From positions 186,001-250,000 of the forward strand of contig JAWKRT010000002.1 in NCBI GenBank assembly GCA_041389495.1: a stretch of 64,000 nucleotides of DNA, in the 5' to 3' direction. Shown here in pieces: positions 1 to 7,636 of the stretch (positions within the stretch are counted from its first letter, which is position 1; every line of letters begins with the position of its first letter). Under the pieces are notes generated by a model. The model was not told where the DNA came from and ran no database searches. It saw only the letters and a list, made by a program, of their open reading frames with translations. Both the position numbers and the translations under genes were made by a program. The DNA comes from Myxococcota bacterium. Its GTDB lineage: Bacteria; Myxococcota_A; UBA9160; UBA4427.

Positions 1-95
1 TCGTGACGCGACCTCACGAGATCGGCAAGCCGCTCCAGGGCCTCGTCATCGCGCCGGCCCGCTACGTCTGGGCGGACGGTCTCGGCAAGCACTGA
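1..95 (+). CDS. C-terminal end of an unidentified protein (partial)
   Basis: The frame starting at base 3 is open from the window edge and ends in TGA at 93-95. It gives about 30 residues ending in ...YVWADGLGKH. The tail is too short to name a family. The coding assignment rests on the open frame, the normal GC-rich codon pattern and the strong hairpin terminator 65 bases downstream, which fits the 3' end of a transcription unit. The gene body lies outside the window. Confidence 0.5.
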   Translation, partial: VTRPHEIGKPLQGLVIAPARYVWADGLGKH

Positions 96-160
96 TCGAC
101 GCGCGCGCCGATCTCCGCCACGGCGGCGGGCGGCGCGCGGAGCACCGAAGGATCCGCAAC

Positions 161-198
161 GAAGGGCGAGGCGACGCTCCGGCGTCGCCTCGCCCTTC
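161..198 (+). terminator. Long perfect-stem intrinsic terminator
   Basis: Bases 161-176 (GAAGGGCGAGGCGACG) pair perfectly with 183-198 around a six-base loop CTCCGG, a 16-bp stem. It is followed by TCGTTTG, so the T tract is weak. It sits between the end of the partial upstream gene and the mechanosensitive channel, the expected place for a terminator. Confidence 0.75.
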
Positions 199-258
199 TC
201 GTTTGCGCGCCCCCTCGCGCGCCGGCCCGCGCCGGATGGCGTCGCGAGGCGATGGCGG

Positions 259-264
259 TAGCCT
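259..264 (+). promoter_or_regulatory. -10-like hexamer TAGCCT upstream of the mechanosensitive channel
   Basis: TAGCCT lies in otherwise AT-free sequence and matches the TAnnnT hexamer recurring before many genes here. It is 32 bases before the ATG at 297 and supports that start over the ATG at 252, which precedes the hexamer. No clear -35 element is visible. Confidence 0.35.
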
Positions 265-296
265 CGCCCGCCCCCGGTGGAGGCCCGCGACCCGCG

Positions 297-1565
297 ATGA
301 GCGAATCGCTGCAGACGTGGCTCGACGCGCACTCGTCGCTCGCGCAGCTCGTGTACGTCGCGTCGCTCCTGCTCGCGGCCGTCGCGGTCTACTGGATCAC
401 GCGCGCGATCCTGGCGCTGATCATCCGCAGCTGGGCCGCCGCGAGCGAGACGCTGTGGGACGACGCGCTCGTCGACGCGCGCGTCTTCGGTCGCATCGCG
501 CACCTCCCGCCCGCGCTCGTCGTCTACTACGGCGTCCAGTTCGTCCCCGGCCTGCACGCGACGCTGGCGCTGCTGATCCAGCGCGTCGCGTTCTCCGTCC
601 TGATCGCCGTCGCGACGCTCGCGACGACGGCCTTCCTCTCCGCCGCGAACTCGATCTACGCGAGCGTGCCGGAGAACCGGACGAAGCCGATCAAGGGCTA
701 CCTGCAGGTGCTGGGCATCCTGCTCTACCTGATCGCCGGGCTGCTCATCGTCGCGACGTTGATGGACCGCTCTCCGCTGCTCTTCCTGTCGGGCATCGGC
801 GCGATGACGGCCGTCCTCCTGCTCGTCTTCCGCGACACGATCCTCTCGCTCGTCGCGTCGGTCCAGCTCACGAGCAACGACATGATCCACGTCGGCGACT
901 GGATCGAGATGCCGAAGTTCGGCGCCGACGGCGACGTGATCGACGTCGCGCTGCACACCGTCAAGGTCCAGAACTGGGACAAGACGATCACGACGATCCC
1001 GACGCACGCCCTGATCGCCGAGTCCTTCAAGAACTGGCGCGGAATGCAGGACGCGGGCGGTCGCCGCATCAAGCGCGCGATCCACGTCGACCTCTCGACC
1101 GTGCGCTTCCTGGAGGACGACGAGATCGACGCGTTCGGGCGCTGGGAGCTGCTCGGCGACTACATCGCGCGCAAGCGGCGCGAGCTCGGCGAGCACAACG
1201 CCCGCGTCGGCGGCTCGGGCGACGCGACGAGCGGCGCGCGCCGGCTCACGAACGTCGGGACGTTCCGCGCCTACGTGGAGCGCTACCTGCGCGCGCACCC
1301 CGGCGTGCACGCGGACATGACGCTGCTCGTCCGCCACCAGCAGCCGACGGAGCTCGGGCTCCCGATCGAGATCTACTGCTTCACGAACACGACCGAGTGG
1401 GCGGCCTACGAAGGCATCCAGGCCGACATCTTCGACCACGTGCTCTCGATCGTGCCGCAGTTCGGGCTGCGCACGTTCCAGAGCCCCGCCGGTGCGGACG
1501 TCGCCGGGCTCGTCGAGCGGGCCCGCGCAGGCGCGTCGCCGGCGCCCGCAGGAGCGGACGCATGA
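297..1565 (+). CDS. ybdG: YbdG-type (MscM) mechanosensitive ion channel
   Basis: Inner-membrane MscS-superfamily channel of the YbdG/MscM subgroup, which opens under membrane tension and relieves mild hypo-osmotic shock. The 422 residues match the subgroup's usual length of about 415. Hydrophobic segments run at about 17-45, 70-117 and 135-190, the last being the pore helix. The beta domain then carries GDWIEMPKFGADGDVID and the TITTIPTHAL segment characteristic of YbdG. The C-terminal half keeps the subgroup signatures RRLTNVGTFRAYVERYL and IEIYCFTNTTEW. I chose ATG 297 over ATG 252 because a -10-like element at 259-264 lies between them. The stop overlaps the next gene by four bases (ATGA), so the two are probably translated together. 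Confidence 0.92.
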   Translation: MSESLQTWLDAHSSLAQLVYVASLLLAAVAVYWITRAILALIIRSWAAASETLWDDALVDARVFGRIAHLPPALVVYYGVQFVPGLHATLALLIQRVAFSVLIAVATLATTAFLSAANSIYASVPENRTKPIKGYLQVLGILLYLIAGLLIVATLMDRSPLLFLSGIGAMTAVLLLVFRDTILSLVASVQLTSNDMIHVGDWIEMPKFGADGDVIDVALHTVKVQNWDKTITTIPTHALIAESFKNWRGMQDAGGRRIKRAIHVDLSTVRFLEDDEIDAFGRWELLGDYIARKRRELGEHNARVGGSGDATSGARRLTNVGTFRAYVERYLRAHPGVHADMTLLVRHQQPTELGLPIEIYCFTNTTEWAAYEGIQADIFDHVLSIVPQFGLRTFQSPAGADVAGLVERARAGASPAPAGADA

Positions 1566-2302
1566 CCCTGCCGAACCTCGAGGGACGAGTGGCCGTGGTG
1601 ACGGGTGCGAGCCGCGGCATCGGCGCGGCCCTCGCCTCGGTGTTCGCGCAGCGAGGTCTGCGGCTCGGCCTGTGCGCGCGCGGCGAGCCCGCGCTCCCCG
1701 GCGGCGATCGCGTCGTCGCCGCTCGCGTCGACGTGCGCGACGAGCGCGCCGTCGAGACGTTCGCGCGCGACGTCGTCGAGCGCTTCGGGCGGATCGATCT
1801 GTGGGTGAACAATGCCGGTGTGCTCGAGCCGATCGCGCCCGCGCGCGACGTCGAGGTCGAGGCGTTTCGCGCGCACATCGACACGAATCTCGTCGGCGTC
1901 TTCCTCGGGACGCGCACGTTCGTGCGCCACGTTCGCGCGCGCGGCGGCGAGGGCGTTCTGATCAACGTCTCGTCGGGCGCGGCGTGGAGCGCCTACGCCG
2001 GGTGGGCCGCCTACTGTGCGGGCAAGGCCGCGGTCGAGCGCCTGACGGAGGTCGTCGCCCTCGAGGAGGCCGAGCACGGGCTGCGCGCGTACTCGGTGGC
2101 GCCGGGCGTCGTCGACACGCAGATGCAGGAGCAGATCCGCGCGTCGAGCGCCGAGGCGTTCCCGATGCTCGAGCGCTTCCTCGCGATGAAGCGCGACGAT
2201 GCGTTCAACTCGCCCGAGTTCGTCGCGGAGCAGTTCCTCGCGATCGCGTTCGACCCGGACGCGCGCCCGGCCGAGGTCGCCCACCGCATTCCGTTCGAGT
2301 GA
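1562..2302 (+). CDS. SDR family NAD(P)-dependent oxidoreductase
   Basis: Classical short-chain dehydrogenase/reductase of 246 residues. The cofactor-binding TGASRGIG lies at about 14-21, NNAG near 85, and the catalytic Ser plus YCAGK (Tyr/Lys) near 150-155. The later sequence VAPGVVDTQMQ is like that of YdfG and sepiapterin-reductase-like members. The substrate cannot be read from sequence. The start ATG overlaps the stop of the upstream channel gene (ATGA), so it is translationally coupled to a mechanosensitive channel. That pairing suggests shared expression and does not by itself indicate a shared pathway. Confidence 0.9.
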   Translation: MTLPNLEGRVAVVTGASRGIGAALASVFAQRGLRLGLCARGEPALPGGDRVVAARVDVRDERAVETFARDVVERFGRIDLWVNNAGVLEPIAPARDVEVEAFRAHIDTNLVGVFLGTRTFVRHVRARGGEGVLINVSSGAAWSAYAGWAAYCAGKAAVERLTEVVALEEAEHGLRAYSVAPGVVDTQMQEQIRASSAEAFPMLERFLAMKRDDAFNSPEFVAEQFLAIAFDPDARPAEVAHRIPFE

Positions 2303-2337
2303 CCGCGGCGCGCGCTGCGCGCGAGCCGCCCGCGCGG

Positions 2338-3330
2338 TCAGTGCCAGAGCGCCCACGCGAAGGCGAGTAGCGCGGCCACGAGCGCGACGAGCGCGACCGT
2401 CGCCGCGACGCTCGCGGGCGCGCTCGCGCGCGAGGCGCGCCCGGTCGGGTCGGCGCCTGCGTCCGCGCCTGCACCCGTCAGCGCGCGCTCGCCGTCGGTG
2501 CGGGCGATCGCCGCTGCGTCGCCCATCCCGGCGCTCGCGGCGTGCGCGACGGCGATCTGCACCGTCACGTTGTCGGGCCCGCCCGCGGCGTTCGCGGCGG
2601 CGACCAGCGCGTCGACCGCCTGCGATGCCGGCGCGCGCGCCGCGAGCACCTCGATCTCCGCGTCGCTGATGACACCGCAGAGGCCGTCCGAGCAGAGGAG
2701 CACGCGGTCGCCCGGTGCGAGCGCGAGCTCGAGCGCGTCGACCTCGACCTCGGCGTCGACGCCGACCGAGCGCAGGATCTCGTTGCGTCGCGGATGGGTC
2801 TCGGCCTCCTCGGCCGTCAGGAGCCCGCGCCGCTGCAGCTCGCCGACGACCGAGTGGTCCTCCGTCACGCGCTCGATTGCGGCCGCTCCCGCGCGCAGCC
2901 GGTAGGCGCGGCTGTCGCCCACGTGCGCGACCGCGGCACGCCCGTCCGGACGCGCGAGGAGTGCGACGAGGGTCGTGCCCATGCCCTGGAGCGTCGGGTC
3001 GCGGAGGGATTCCGCGTGGACGCGCGCGTTGGCCGCGCGAACCGCGAGGACGAGCGCTTCGGCGAGGGCGTCGGCGGGTCGGCGCCCCGCGTCCGCGTCG
3101 AGCGCCTCGCCGACGGCGTCGACGGCGATCCGGCTCGCCGTGGCGCCGCCGCGGTGGCCGCCCATGCCGTCGGCGACGACGAGCAGGAACGAGCCGTCGG
3201 GCGCCTCGAACACGCCGCAGGCGTCCTCGTTGTGCGGCCGCGCGCGCCCGACGTCGGTGCGCGACGCGAGCTCGTAGCGAAGGGTCGCGGGCGGGGAAGG
3301 GTCTCGGGGCTCGGGAGGGGGAGGCGCCAT
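2338..3330 (-). CDS. PP2C-family Ser/Thr protein phosphatase with C-terminal membrane anchor
   Basis: Metal-dependent (PPM/PP2C) phosphatase of the Stp/PrpC type that reverses protein phosphorylation by Hanks-type kinases. Visible motifs in order are RPHNEDA, VVADGMGGHRGG, MGTTLVAL, HVGDSRAY, TEDHS, LCSDGL and GGPDNVTV, which include the metal-binding Asp residues. A linker and one hydrophobic helix (about 300-328) at the extreme C terminus anchor the catalytic domain on the cytoplasmic face. The frame continues upstream to 3513, but the ATG at 3330 begins about 17 residues before the first conserved strand and is preferred. No kinase gene is adjacent. The only Hanks-type kinase in the window is the TPR kinase at 29-33.7 kb. 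Confidence 0.92.
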   Translation of the reverse strand: MAPPPPEPRDPSPPATLRYELASRTDVGRARPHNEDACGVFEAPDGSFLLVVADGMGGHRGGATASRIAVDAVGEALDADAGRRPADALAEALVLAVRAANARVHAESLRDPTLQGMGTTLVALLARPDGRAAVAHVGDSRAYRLRAGAAAIERVTEDHSVVGELQRRGLLTAEEAETHPRRNEILRSVGVDAEVEVDALELALAPGDRVLLCSDGLCGVISDAEIEVLAARAPASQAVDALVAAANAAGGPDNVTVQIAVAHAASAGMGDAAAIARTDGERALTGAGADAGADPTGRASRASAPASVAATVALVALVAALLAFAWALWH

Positions 3331-3669
3331 CCGGTCGCGCGTGGCCTCCGCCGGCGCGCCGCAGGCCGGTGCGGCCGCGGCTCGCCGGCCGTCGTCACGG
3401 GGTGCCGAGTCCGGGCGACGCGCCGCCGCGGCATGCTGCGCATCGCGTCGCGCCGCGAGCCGATGCCGCGGCGGCCCGCGACCTCGTGCCGAGATCGGGA
3501 AGGCAATCTCCACGGGCGGGGCGACGCGCGGCCGCGCAGCGCGGCTCGCGCGTTCGTCCCCTCGGCCCTCGCGCTCGCATCCGGCATCGCGACCCCGAAG
3601 GGGCGACGACGAGCCGACGCGGGTGCGGCCGCGCAGATGGCTCCGCGCGCCGCCGCCGGCGAGATGCTC
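3331..3669. other. Intergenic region with no gene recognised
   Basis: 339 bases between the histone gene and the PP2C gene, both on the minus strand. Open frames here have arginine-rich, low-complexity translations typical of shadow frames in GC-rich DNA. I see no convincing promoter, hairpin or repeat. Confidence 0.4.
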
Positions 3670-3858
3670 TCAGGAGAAGTCGCGGTCGAGAACCGTCTTG
3701 CGGCCGTCCTGGCGGGCGCGCTCGACGGCGGCGTCGCACATCGCGCGGATGCGGTCCGACAGCGCGGTGAGGACGGACGCCGAGGTCTTCATGTCGCCTC
3801 GGTCCTTGATGTACGTCTTCACCTTGGAAGCGACGACCAGAACTTCGTTGTCAGCCAT
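3670..3858 (-). CDS. Single-histone-fold protein (bacterial histone, Bdellovibrio Bd0055-like)
   Basis: A 62-residue basic protein starting MADNEVLVVASKVKTYIK and ending GRKTVLDRDF. The predicted order is a short helix (residues 6-16), a long central helix after SASVLTAL (about 27-50) and a short C-terminal helix. The loop GRKTVLxxD is nearly the same as GRKTIKAED of archaeal histones such as HMfB, so this is a histone fold with the R-K-T DNA-contact loop. One-fold bacterial histones are established for Bdellovibrio, where the protein is abundant and binds DNA. Start ATG 3858 follows GAGGG at suitable spacing; the longer start at 3918 adds unlike sequence. It lies alone between PP2C and an amidohydrolase. 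Family confidence is high; the DNA-packaging role is inferred. Confidence 0.82.
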   Translation of the reverse strand: MADNEVLVVASKVKTYIKDRGDMKTSASVLTALSDRIRAMCDAAVERARQDGRKTVLDRDFS

Positions 3859-4158
3859 GGATGCGTGCCCTCGCGTGGTGGCGCCCGACGGGGCGAGCTC
3901 CTGCGCGCGCGTCTCCATCCACGAGCTCCGCCCGGCCCTGGACCCGCCCGAGGCGCGTCCGTGGCGTGCGGCCCCGCGCTTCCCGCTGCGGAAGCGCCGA
4001 GCGCCGGTTGCCCGGACGAGGCGCGCTTCTCACAGCCGACCGATCGCGAGGTCTCCACGGATGGAGATGCGCGCTCCCGACCCCCCGCCGGGTGCGCCGT
4101 TGACGCGCCGGAGAATGGCCCGTGGCTCGCGAGGGCGCAATGCGGCTAGCCTCGCGCG
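3859..4158. other. Divergent intergenic region (histone / amidohydrolase)
   Basis: 300 bases separating two divergent genes. Near the right end a -10-like TAGCCT (4147-4152) precedes the amidohydrolase start. No AT-containing -10 candidate is evident in front of the histone gene, so its promoter was not found. No hairpin or repeat stands out. Confidence 0.35.
4147..4152 (+). promoter_or_regulatory. -10 hexamer TAGCCT of a probable leaderless promoter
   Basis: TAGCCT is separated from the ATG at 4159 by only six bases, so transcription would begin at the start codon itself. The same arrangement recurs before several genes in this window. Confidence 0.5.
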
Positions 4159-5307
4159 ATGTCGCCGCGTCGCGCCGCCGACCCCGCTCCGCCCGGGTCG
4201 GGCGCCAGCGCGACGCTGCTCCGCGGCGTCCGCATCTGGACGGGGAGCGACCCGGGCGGGTCCGATCTCACCTCGAGCGATCACGCCTGCGAGCGCGAGC
4301 CCGGATTCGTGCGGATCGAAGAGGGACGGGTCGTCGCGGTCGGGCGCGGCGAGGGCCCGGCCGACGGCGCCGAGGTCGTCGAGCTTGCGAACGGGTTCGC
4401 GATCCCCGGGCTGATCGACGCCCACGTCCACATCGGGATCGATCCGGCGCGCGGGGTGGCCGCCCAGGCACGGCAGCCCGCCCACGAGCGCTGGCTCGCC
4501 ATGACGCAGCGGGCGCGCGCCATGCTGCGGGCCGGTATCACGACGGCGCGCGACCTCGGCGGCCCCGACGGGCTCGAGCTCGCGCTGCGCGACGCGATCG
4601 CGCGAGGCGAGCTCGCCGGGCCGCGCCTCGTGTGCGCCGGGCAGCCGGTCACGACACCGGGCGGGCACTGCCACTTCTGGGGAGGCGAGGCGGCGACGGA
4701 TGCCGACGCGCTGCGCGTCGTCGACCGCCAGCTCGCGCGCGGCGCCGACTGGATCAAGGTGATGGCGACCGGGGGCGTCGCGACCGCGGGAACGCGTCCG
4801 GCAGACGCACAGCTCGACGCCGCGTCGATCGCGCGCGTCGTCGCACGCGCCGCGGCGAGCGGGCGGCGCGTCGCCGCTCACTGCCACGGCACCGCGGGCA
4901 TCCGCAATGCGGCCCTCGGCGGCGTCGCCACGATCGAGCACTGCTCGTTCGCCGGCGCCGACGGCTTCGGCGCCGATCTCGACACGGCGTCGACGGACGC
5001 GGGAATCCCGGGCGTCGCGCACGACCGGCTCGCGGAGGGGCTCGCCGCACTCGCGCGCTACGCGGGCCTCTCGCCCGCGCAGGCGCTGCGCGCGGCGACG
5101 AGCGGGGCCGCGCGCGCTCTCGGGCTCGAGTGCGAGACGGGCCGGCTCGCGCCGGGACTCGCCGCGGACGTGCTCGTGCTCGAGGCCGACCCGCTCGTCG
5201 ACCTCGGCGCGCTCGCGCGACCGCTCGCCGTCTTCGCGCGCGGGCAACGCGTCGCGCTCGACGACGCGAGCGCGAGCGCGGAGTACGCCGCGCCGCGCGC
5301 GAGGTAG
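4159..5307 (+). CDS. Metal-dependent amidohydrolase, internally shortened
   Basis: Amidohydrolase-superfamily enzyme of the imidazolonepropionase/prolidase-like group. All usual metal-site residues are visible: DAHVHIG, the carboxylated Lys in DWIKVMATGG, His in AAHCHG, His in TIEHCS and Asp in STDAGIPG. The C-terminal GRLAPGLAADVLVLEADPL closes the beta-sandwich domain. The oddity is that IEHCS and STDAG are only about 25 residues apart, where relatives have roughly 80-100 with an extra strand/helix pair of the barrel. The total is 382 residues against about 420-450, so an in-frame deletion of one beta-alpha unit is likely and activity is doubtful. The substrate is unknown. The start is set by the leaderless -10 six bases upstream. 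Confidence 0.85.
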   Translation: MSPRRAADPAPPGSGASATLLRGVRIWTGSDPGGSDLTSSDHACEREPGFVRIEEGRVVAVGRGEGPADGAEVVELANGFAIPGLIDAHVHIGIDPARGVAAQARQPAHERWLAMTQRARAMLRAGITTARDLGGPDGLELALRDAIARGELAGPRLVCAGQPVTTPGGHCHFWGGEAATDADALRVVDRQLARGADWIKVMATGGVATAGTRPADAQLDAASIARVVARAAASGRRVAAHCHGTAGIRNAALGGVATIEHCSFAGADGFGADLDTASTDAGIPGVAHDRLAEGLAALARYAGLSPAQALRAATSGAARALGLECETGRLAPGLAADVLVLEADPLVDLGALARPLAVFARGQRVALDDASASAEYAAPRAR

Positions 5308-5340
5308 CGCGCGGGCCGCGCGCCGGCGGTTCGCTCGCTG

Positions 5341-5799
5341 CTACTGCCGGCGCCAGGCGAGGTAGCGGCGCACGTGCGGCACGAGAGGGCGGCCGTCGAG
5401 CTCGTCCTCCGCGACGAACCCGCCCCAGACGACCTCGCGCCGGTCGACGCGCACGTCCGGGCGCTCGGGCGCGTGCCACTCGAAGACCCACGCGTGCTCG
5501 CGCTTGTGGTCGTGGTCGATCGCGAAGTCGATCGCGTCGCGCAGCGCACTCTCGTCGAGGTCGATGCCGACCTCCTCGTGCAGCTCGCGTCGCGCGGCGG
5601 CGCGCGGCGTCTCGCCGCGCCCGATGCGGCCGCACGGCAGCGTCTCGCCGCGCCGGTAGGAGTTGCGCACGAGCAGGAGGGCGCCCTCGTGCCAGACGGC
5701 GACGAACGCGCCGCGCTCGCGCGGCCGCCGCACGAACCACCACGCGCGCATGACGCGGTAGCCGACGCGGTAGACCGTGCGGAGGAGCGCGTCGAGCAT
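5341..5799 (-). CDS. NUDIX hydrolase
   Basis: 152-residue NUDIX-fold pyrophosphohydrolase. The NUDIX box reads G-RIGRG-E-TPRAAAR-RELHEEVGI at about residues 57-80, with all catalytic glutamates kept. The N-terminal 28 residues, with YRVMRAWWFVRRP, are basic and aromatic and may form an amphipathic membrane-contact helix. The substrate class (sugar nucleotide, oxidised nucleotide or other X-linked nucleoside diphosphate) cannot be assigned. It sits 24 bases downstream of the PilZ gene on the same strand and may be co-transcribed with it. Confidence 0.85.
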   Translation of the reverse strand: MLDALLRTVYRVGYRVMRAWWFVRRPRERGAFVAVWHEGALLLVRNSYRRGETLPCGRIGRGETPRAAARRELHEEVGIDLDESALRDAIDFAIDHDHKREHAWVFEWHAPERPDVRVDRREVVWGGFVAEDELDGRPLVPHVRRYLAWRRQ

Positions 5800-5823
5800 G
5801 GCGCCAGGGTCCGCGCTCGCGCC

Positions 5824-6513
5824 TCAGCCCGCCAGCGCGCGGGCGACGAAGCGCGCGATGTCGGCCCGCGCGGTCGGCGCGACGTCGCGGAACGCGAGCC
5901 CCGCGAGGCCCGGCGCGACGCGCCGGCACTCGGCGCGCGCGCGCACGGCGACGCGGTCGGGGAGCGCGATCTCGAGGTTGAGCCGCTCTCCCTCGAGCAG
6001 CGCGGGCCTCGCCGCCGCCGGATCGAGCTCGACGAGGCAGCCGGTGGCCGAGAGCTCGACGACGCGGCCGACGAAGCGTCGGTCGCCGTGCACGCCGCGG
6101 AAGGGGAAGCGGACCGGAGCTCGCGGCGCGCGGCGGGGCTCGCGCTCGAGCAGAGTCTGCAGGACGGGGAAGAGGTCGGCGAGCGCCGCGGGGCGGCGGA
6201 CGAATGCGACGTCGGGCCGCCGCTCGCGCGCGGCGATCGCACGCGCGGCGCCGAGCACGACGACCGGCGCGCCCGGCGCGGCCGCGTCGACGCACTCCGC
6301 GTCGACGAGCTGCACGTCGACGAGCTGCGCGTCGACGAGCTGCGCGTCGAAGGCGCCCGCGGGTTCGCCGCGGGACGCGTGCGCGGGGCCGACGTCGACG
6401 AGCTCGTAGCCGAGCGCGCCGAGCGCCTTGCGCGTCGACGGGGCGAGCGAGGTCGGAGCAGTGTGCACGGCGATGAGCGGGCGGCGCCGCCAGGAGGCTT
6501 CAGGAGCAGGCAT
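5824..6513 (-). CDS. PilZ-domain protein with receiver-like N terminus
   Basis: 229 residues. The C-terminal half (about 130-228) fits a PilZ fold: a conserved basic start RAPVRFPF, then VVELSATGCLVEL, GERLNLEIALP and GLAFRDV. This fold is known to bind cyclic di-GMP, but the canonical RxxxR plus DxSxxG motifs are imperfect here (LSATG instead of DxSxxG), so binding is uncertain. The N-terminal part resembles a degenerate receiver domain. Between them is a short repeat of the type DAQLV-DAQLV-DVQLV encoded by 15-bp DNA repeats. The gene is divergent from gluQ, and the two promoters overlap around 6520-6550. Confidence 0.72.
   Translation of the reverse strand: MPAPEASWRRRPLIAVHTAPTSLAPSTRKALGALGYELVDVGPAHASRGEPAGAFDAQLVDAQLVDVQLVDAECVDAAAPGAPVVVLGAARAIAARERRPDVAFVRRPAALADLFPVLQTLLEREPRRAPRAPVRFPFRGVHGDRRFVGRVVELSATGCLVELDPAAARPALLEGERLNLEIALPDRVAVRARAECRRVAPGLAGLAFRDVAPTARADIARFVARALAG
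6301..6345 (-). repeat. 15-bp tandem repeat, three units, inside the PilZ gene
   Basis: The unit GTCGACGAGCTGCRC occurs at 6301-6315, 6316-6330 and 6331-6345, with partial units on each side. It encodes a repeating five-residue D-A-Q-L-V pattern in the linker before the PilZ domain. Because the unit is a multiple of three, copy-number change would alter linker length without breaking the frame. Confidence 0.8.
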
Positions 6514-6521
6514 GTCGCGCC

Positions 6522-6550
6522 TTATCGGCGCGGGATCGCTGCGCTTTACT
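6522..6550 (+). promoter_or_regulatory. Leaderless promoter of gluQ (TTATCG-17-TTTACT)
   Basis: A -10 hexamer TTTACT (6545-6550) lies six bases before the ATG at 6557. A weak -35, TTATCG (6522-6527), precedes it with a 17-base spacer. The reverse strand of the same segment reads GATAAGG before the PilZ start, so the two divergent promoters overlap and could interfere with each other. Confidence 0.5.
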
Positions 6551-6556
6551 GCGCGG

Positions 6557-7552
6557 ATGCAATCCGCGCCGACGTCCGCTCACGGTTGCGGGCGGTTCGC
6601 CCCGTCGACGACCGGCGACGCCCACCCCGGGACGTTCCTCGCCGCGCTCCTCGACTGGCTCGACGCGCGTTCGCGCGGCATGCGCGTCGTCCTTCGCCTC
6701 GAGGATCTCGATCCCGAGCGCAGCAGCCCGGCGAAGGCGAGCGCGCTCGAGCGCGACCTCGCGTGGCTCGGGCTCGAGTGGGATGCGACCCTGCGCCAGA
6801 GCGATGCGCGCGCCGAGCACGAAGGCGCGCTCGATCGACTGGCGGCGGGCGGCGCGCTCTACCCGTGTGCGTGCTCGCGCAGCGCGATCCGCGCCGGCGC
6901 GCGGCGCGCGCCCGATGGCGGCTACGCCTACGACAATCGCTGTCGCACTCGCACGCTGCCGGCCGGCGGCTGGCGCGCGAGCGGCGAGCCGCTTCGCGCC
7001 CGTCTCGTGGACGGCCGCATCGAGCTGCGCGACGAGAGCGGCGCTTCGCTCGCGCAGGACCCGGCGGCCGAGATGGGCGACCCGGTCGTGCGCAGGCGCG
7101 ACGGGTCGATCGCCTACCAGCTCGCGAGCGTCGTCGACGACGCGCGCGAGGGCGTGACGCGCGTCGTCCGCGGCCGCGACCTCGCTGCGAGCACGGCGAC
7201 GCAGGTCGCGCTCCAGCGTCTGCTCGGCCTTCCCGAGCCCGTGTATCGCCACCACTTCCTGCTGCTCGAGCGCGCCGGCGGCGGGAAGCTCGCCAAGCTG
7301 CACGGCGCCGTCGGCGCGAGCGAGCTGCGGCGGGCCTACCCGAGCGGGGACGCGCTGGTCGGCTGGCTCGCCCGCGCGGCCGGCCTTCGGCCGACCGCGG
7401 CGCCGGTCGCTGCGCGCGAGCTCGTCGGCGGGTTCGCGTGGGAGCGCGTGGGCGACGCCGATCGCGTCGTGCGCTGGACGGGAGACGCGCTCGTGCTCGA
7501 CGACGATCCGCCCGCCGCGCGACGCACCGGCGCTCGACGCACTGACGCATGA
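6557..7552 (+). CDS. gluQ: Glutamyl-Q tRNA(Asp) synthetase
   Basis: GluQ-RS transfers activated glutamate onto the queuosine of tRNA(Asp). It is a truncated paralogue of glutamyl-tRNA synthetase lacking the anticodon-binding domain, and the 331 residues fit that. Visible features are GRFAPSTTGDAHPG (family form GRFAPSPSGxLHxGS), RLEDLDPERSSP, a zinc-type cluster YPCACSR...NRCR, then VVDDAREGVTRVVRGRDL and LQRLLGLPEPVY. The KMSKS-like loop reads KLAKLHG, where relatives usually have KLSKQ. I chose ATG 6557 because the homologous region starts there and a -10 sits six bases before; longer starts add unrelated residues. Confidence 0.88.
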   Translation: MQSAPTSAHGCGRFAPSTTGDAHPGTFLAALLDWLDARSRGMRVVLRLEDLDPERSSPAKASALERDLAWLGLEWDATLRQSDARAEHEGALDRLAAGGALYPCACSRSAIRAGARRAPDGGYAYDNRCRTRTLPAGGWRASGEPLRARLVDGRIELRDESGASLAQDPAAEMGDPVVRRRDGSIAYQLASVVDDAREGVTRVVRGRDLAASTATQVALQRLLGLPEPVYRHHFLLLERAGGGKLAKLHGAVGASELRRAYPSGDALVGWLARAAGLRPTAAPVAARELVGGFAWERVGDADRVVRWTGDALVLDDDPPAARRTGARRTDA

Positions 7553-7571
7553 CGCATCGGCGTGTGACGCA
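7521..7571. repeat. Cluster of five GACGCA copies
   Basis: GACGCA occurs at 7521, 7536, 7544, 7551 and 7566 across the 3' end of gluQ and the following spacer. Spacing is irregular (7 to 15 bases). It gives the C-terminal ...RRTGARRTDA tail of GluQ-RS its repetitive look. No function is evident. Confidence 0.4.
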
Positions 7572-7636
7572 CCGGGCGCGTCGCACCCGGGCGCGACCGC
7601 GTGCGCCCGCGCGTGCGGCGCGCGGCGATGCTCCCA

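Noticed and set aside
3395..3739. Arginine-rich minus-strand ORF between histone and PP2C
   Set aside because: Shadow-frame composition, overlaps the histone 3' end, no ribosome site or recognisable motif.
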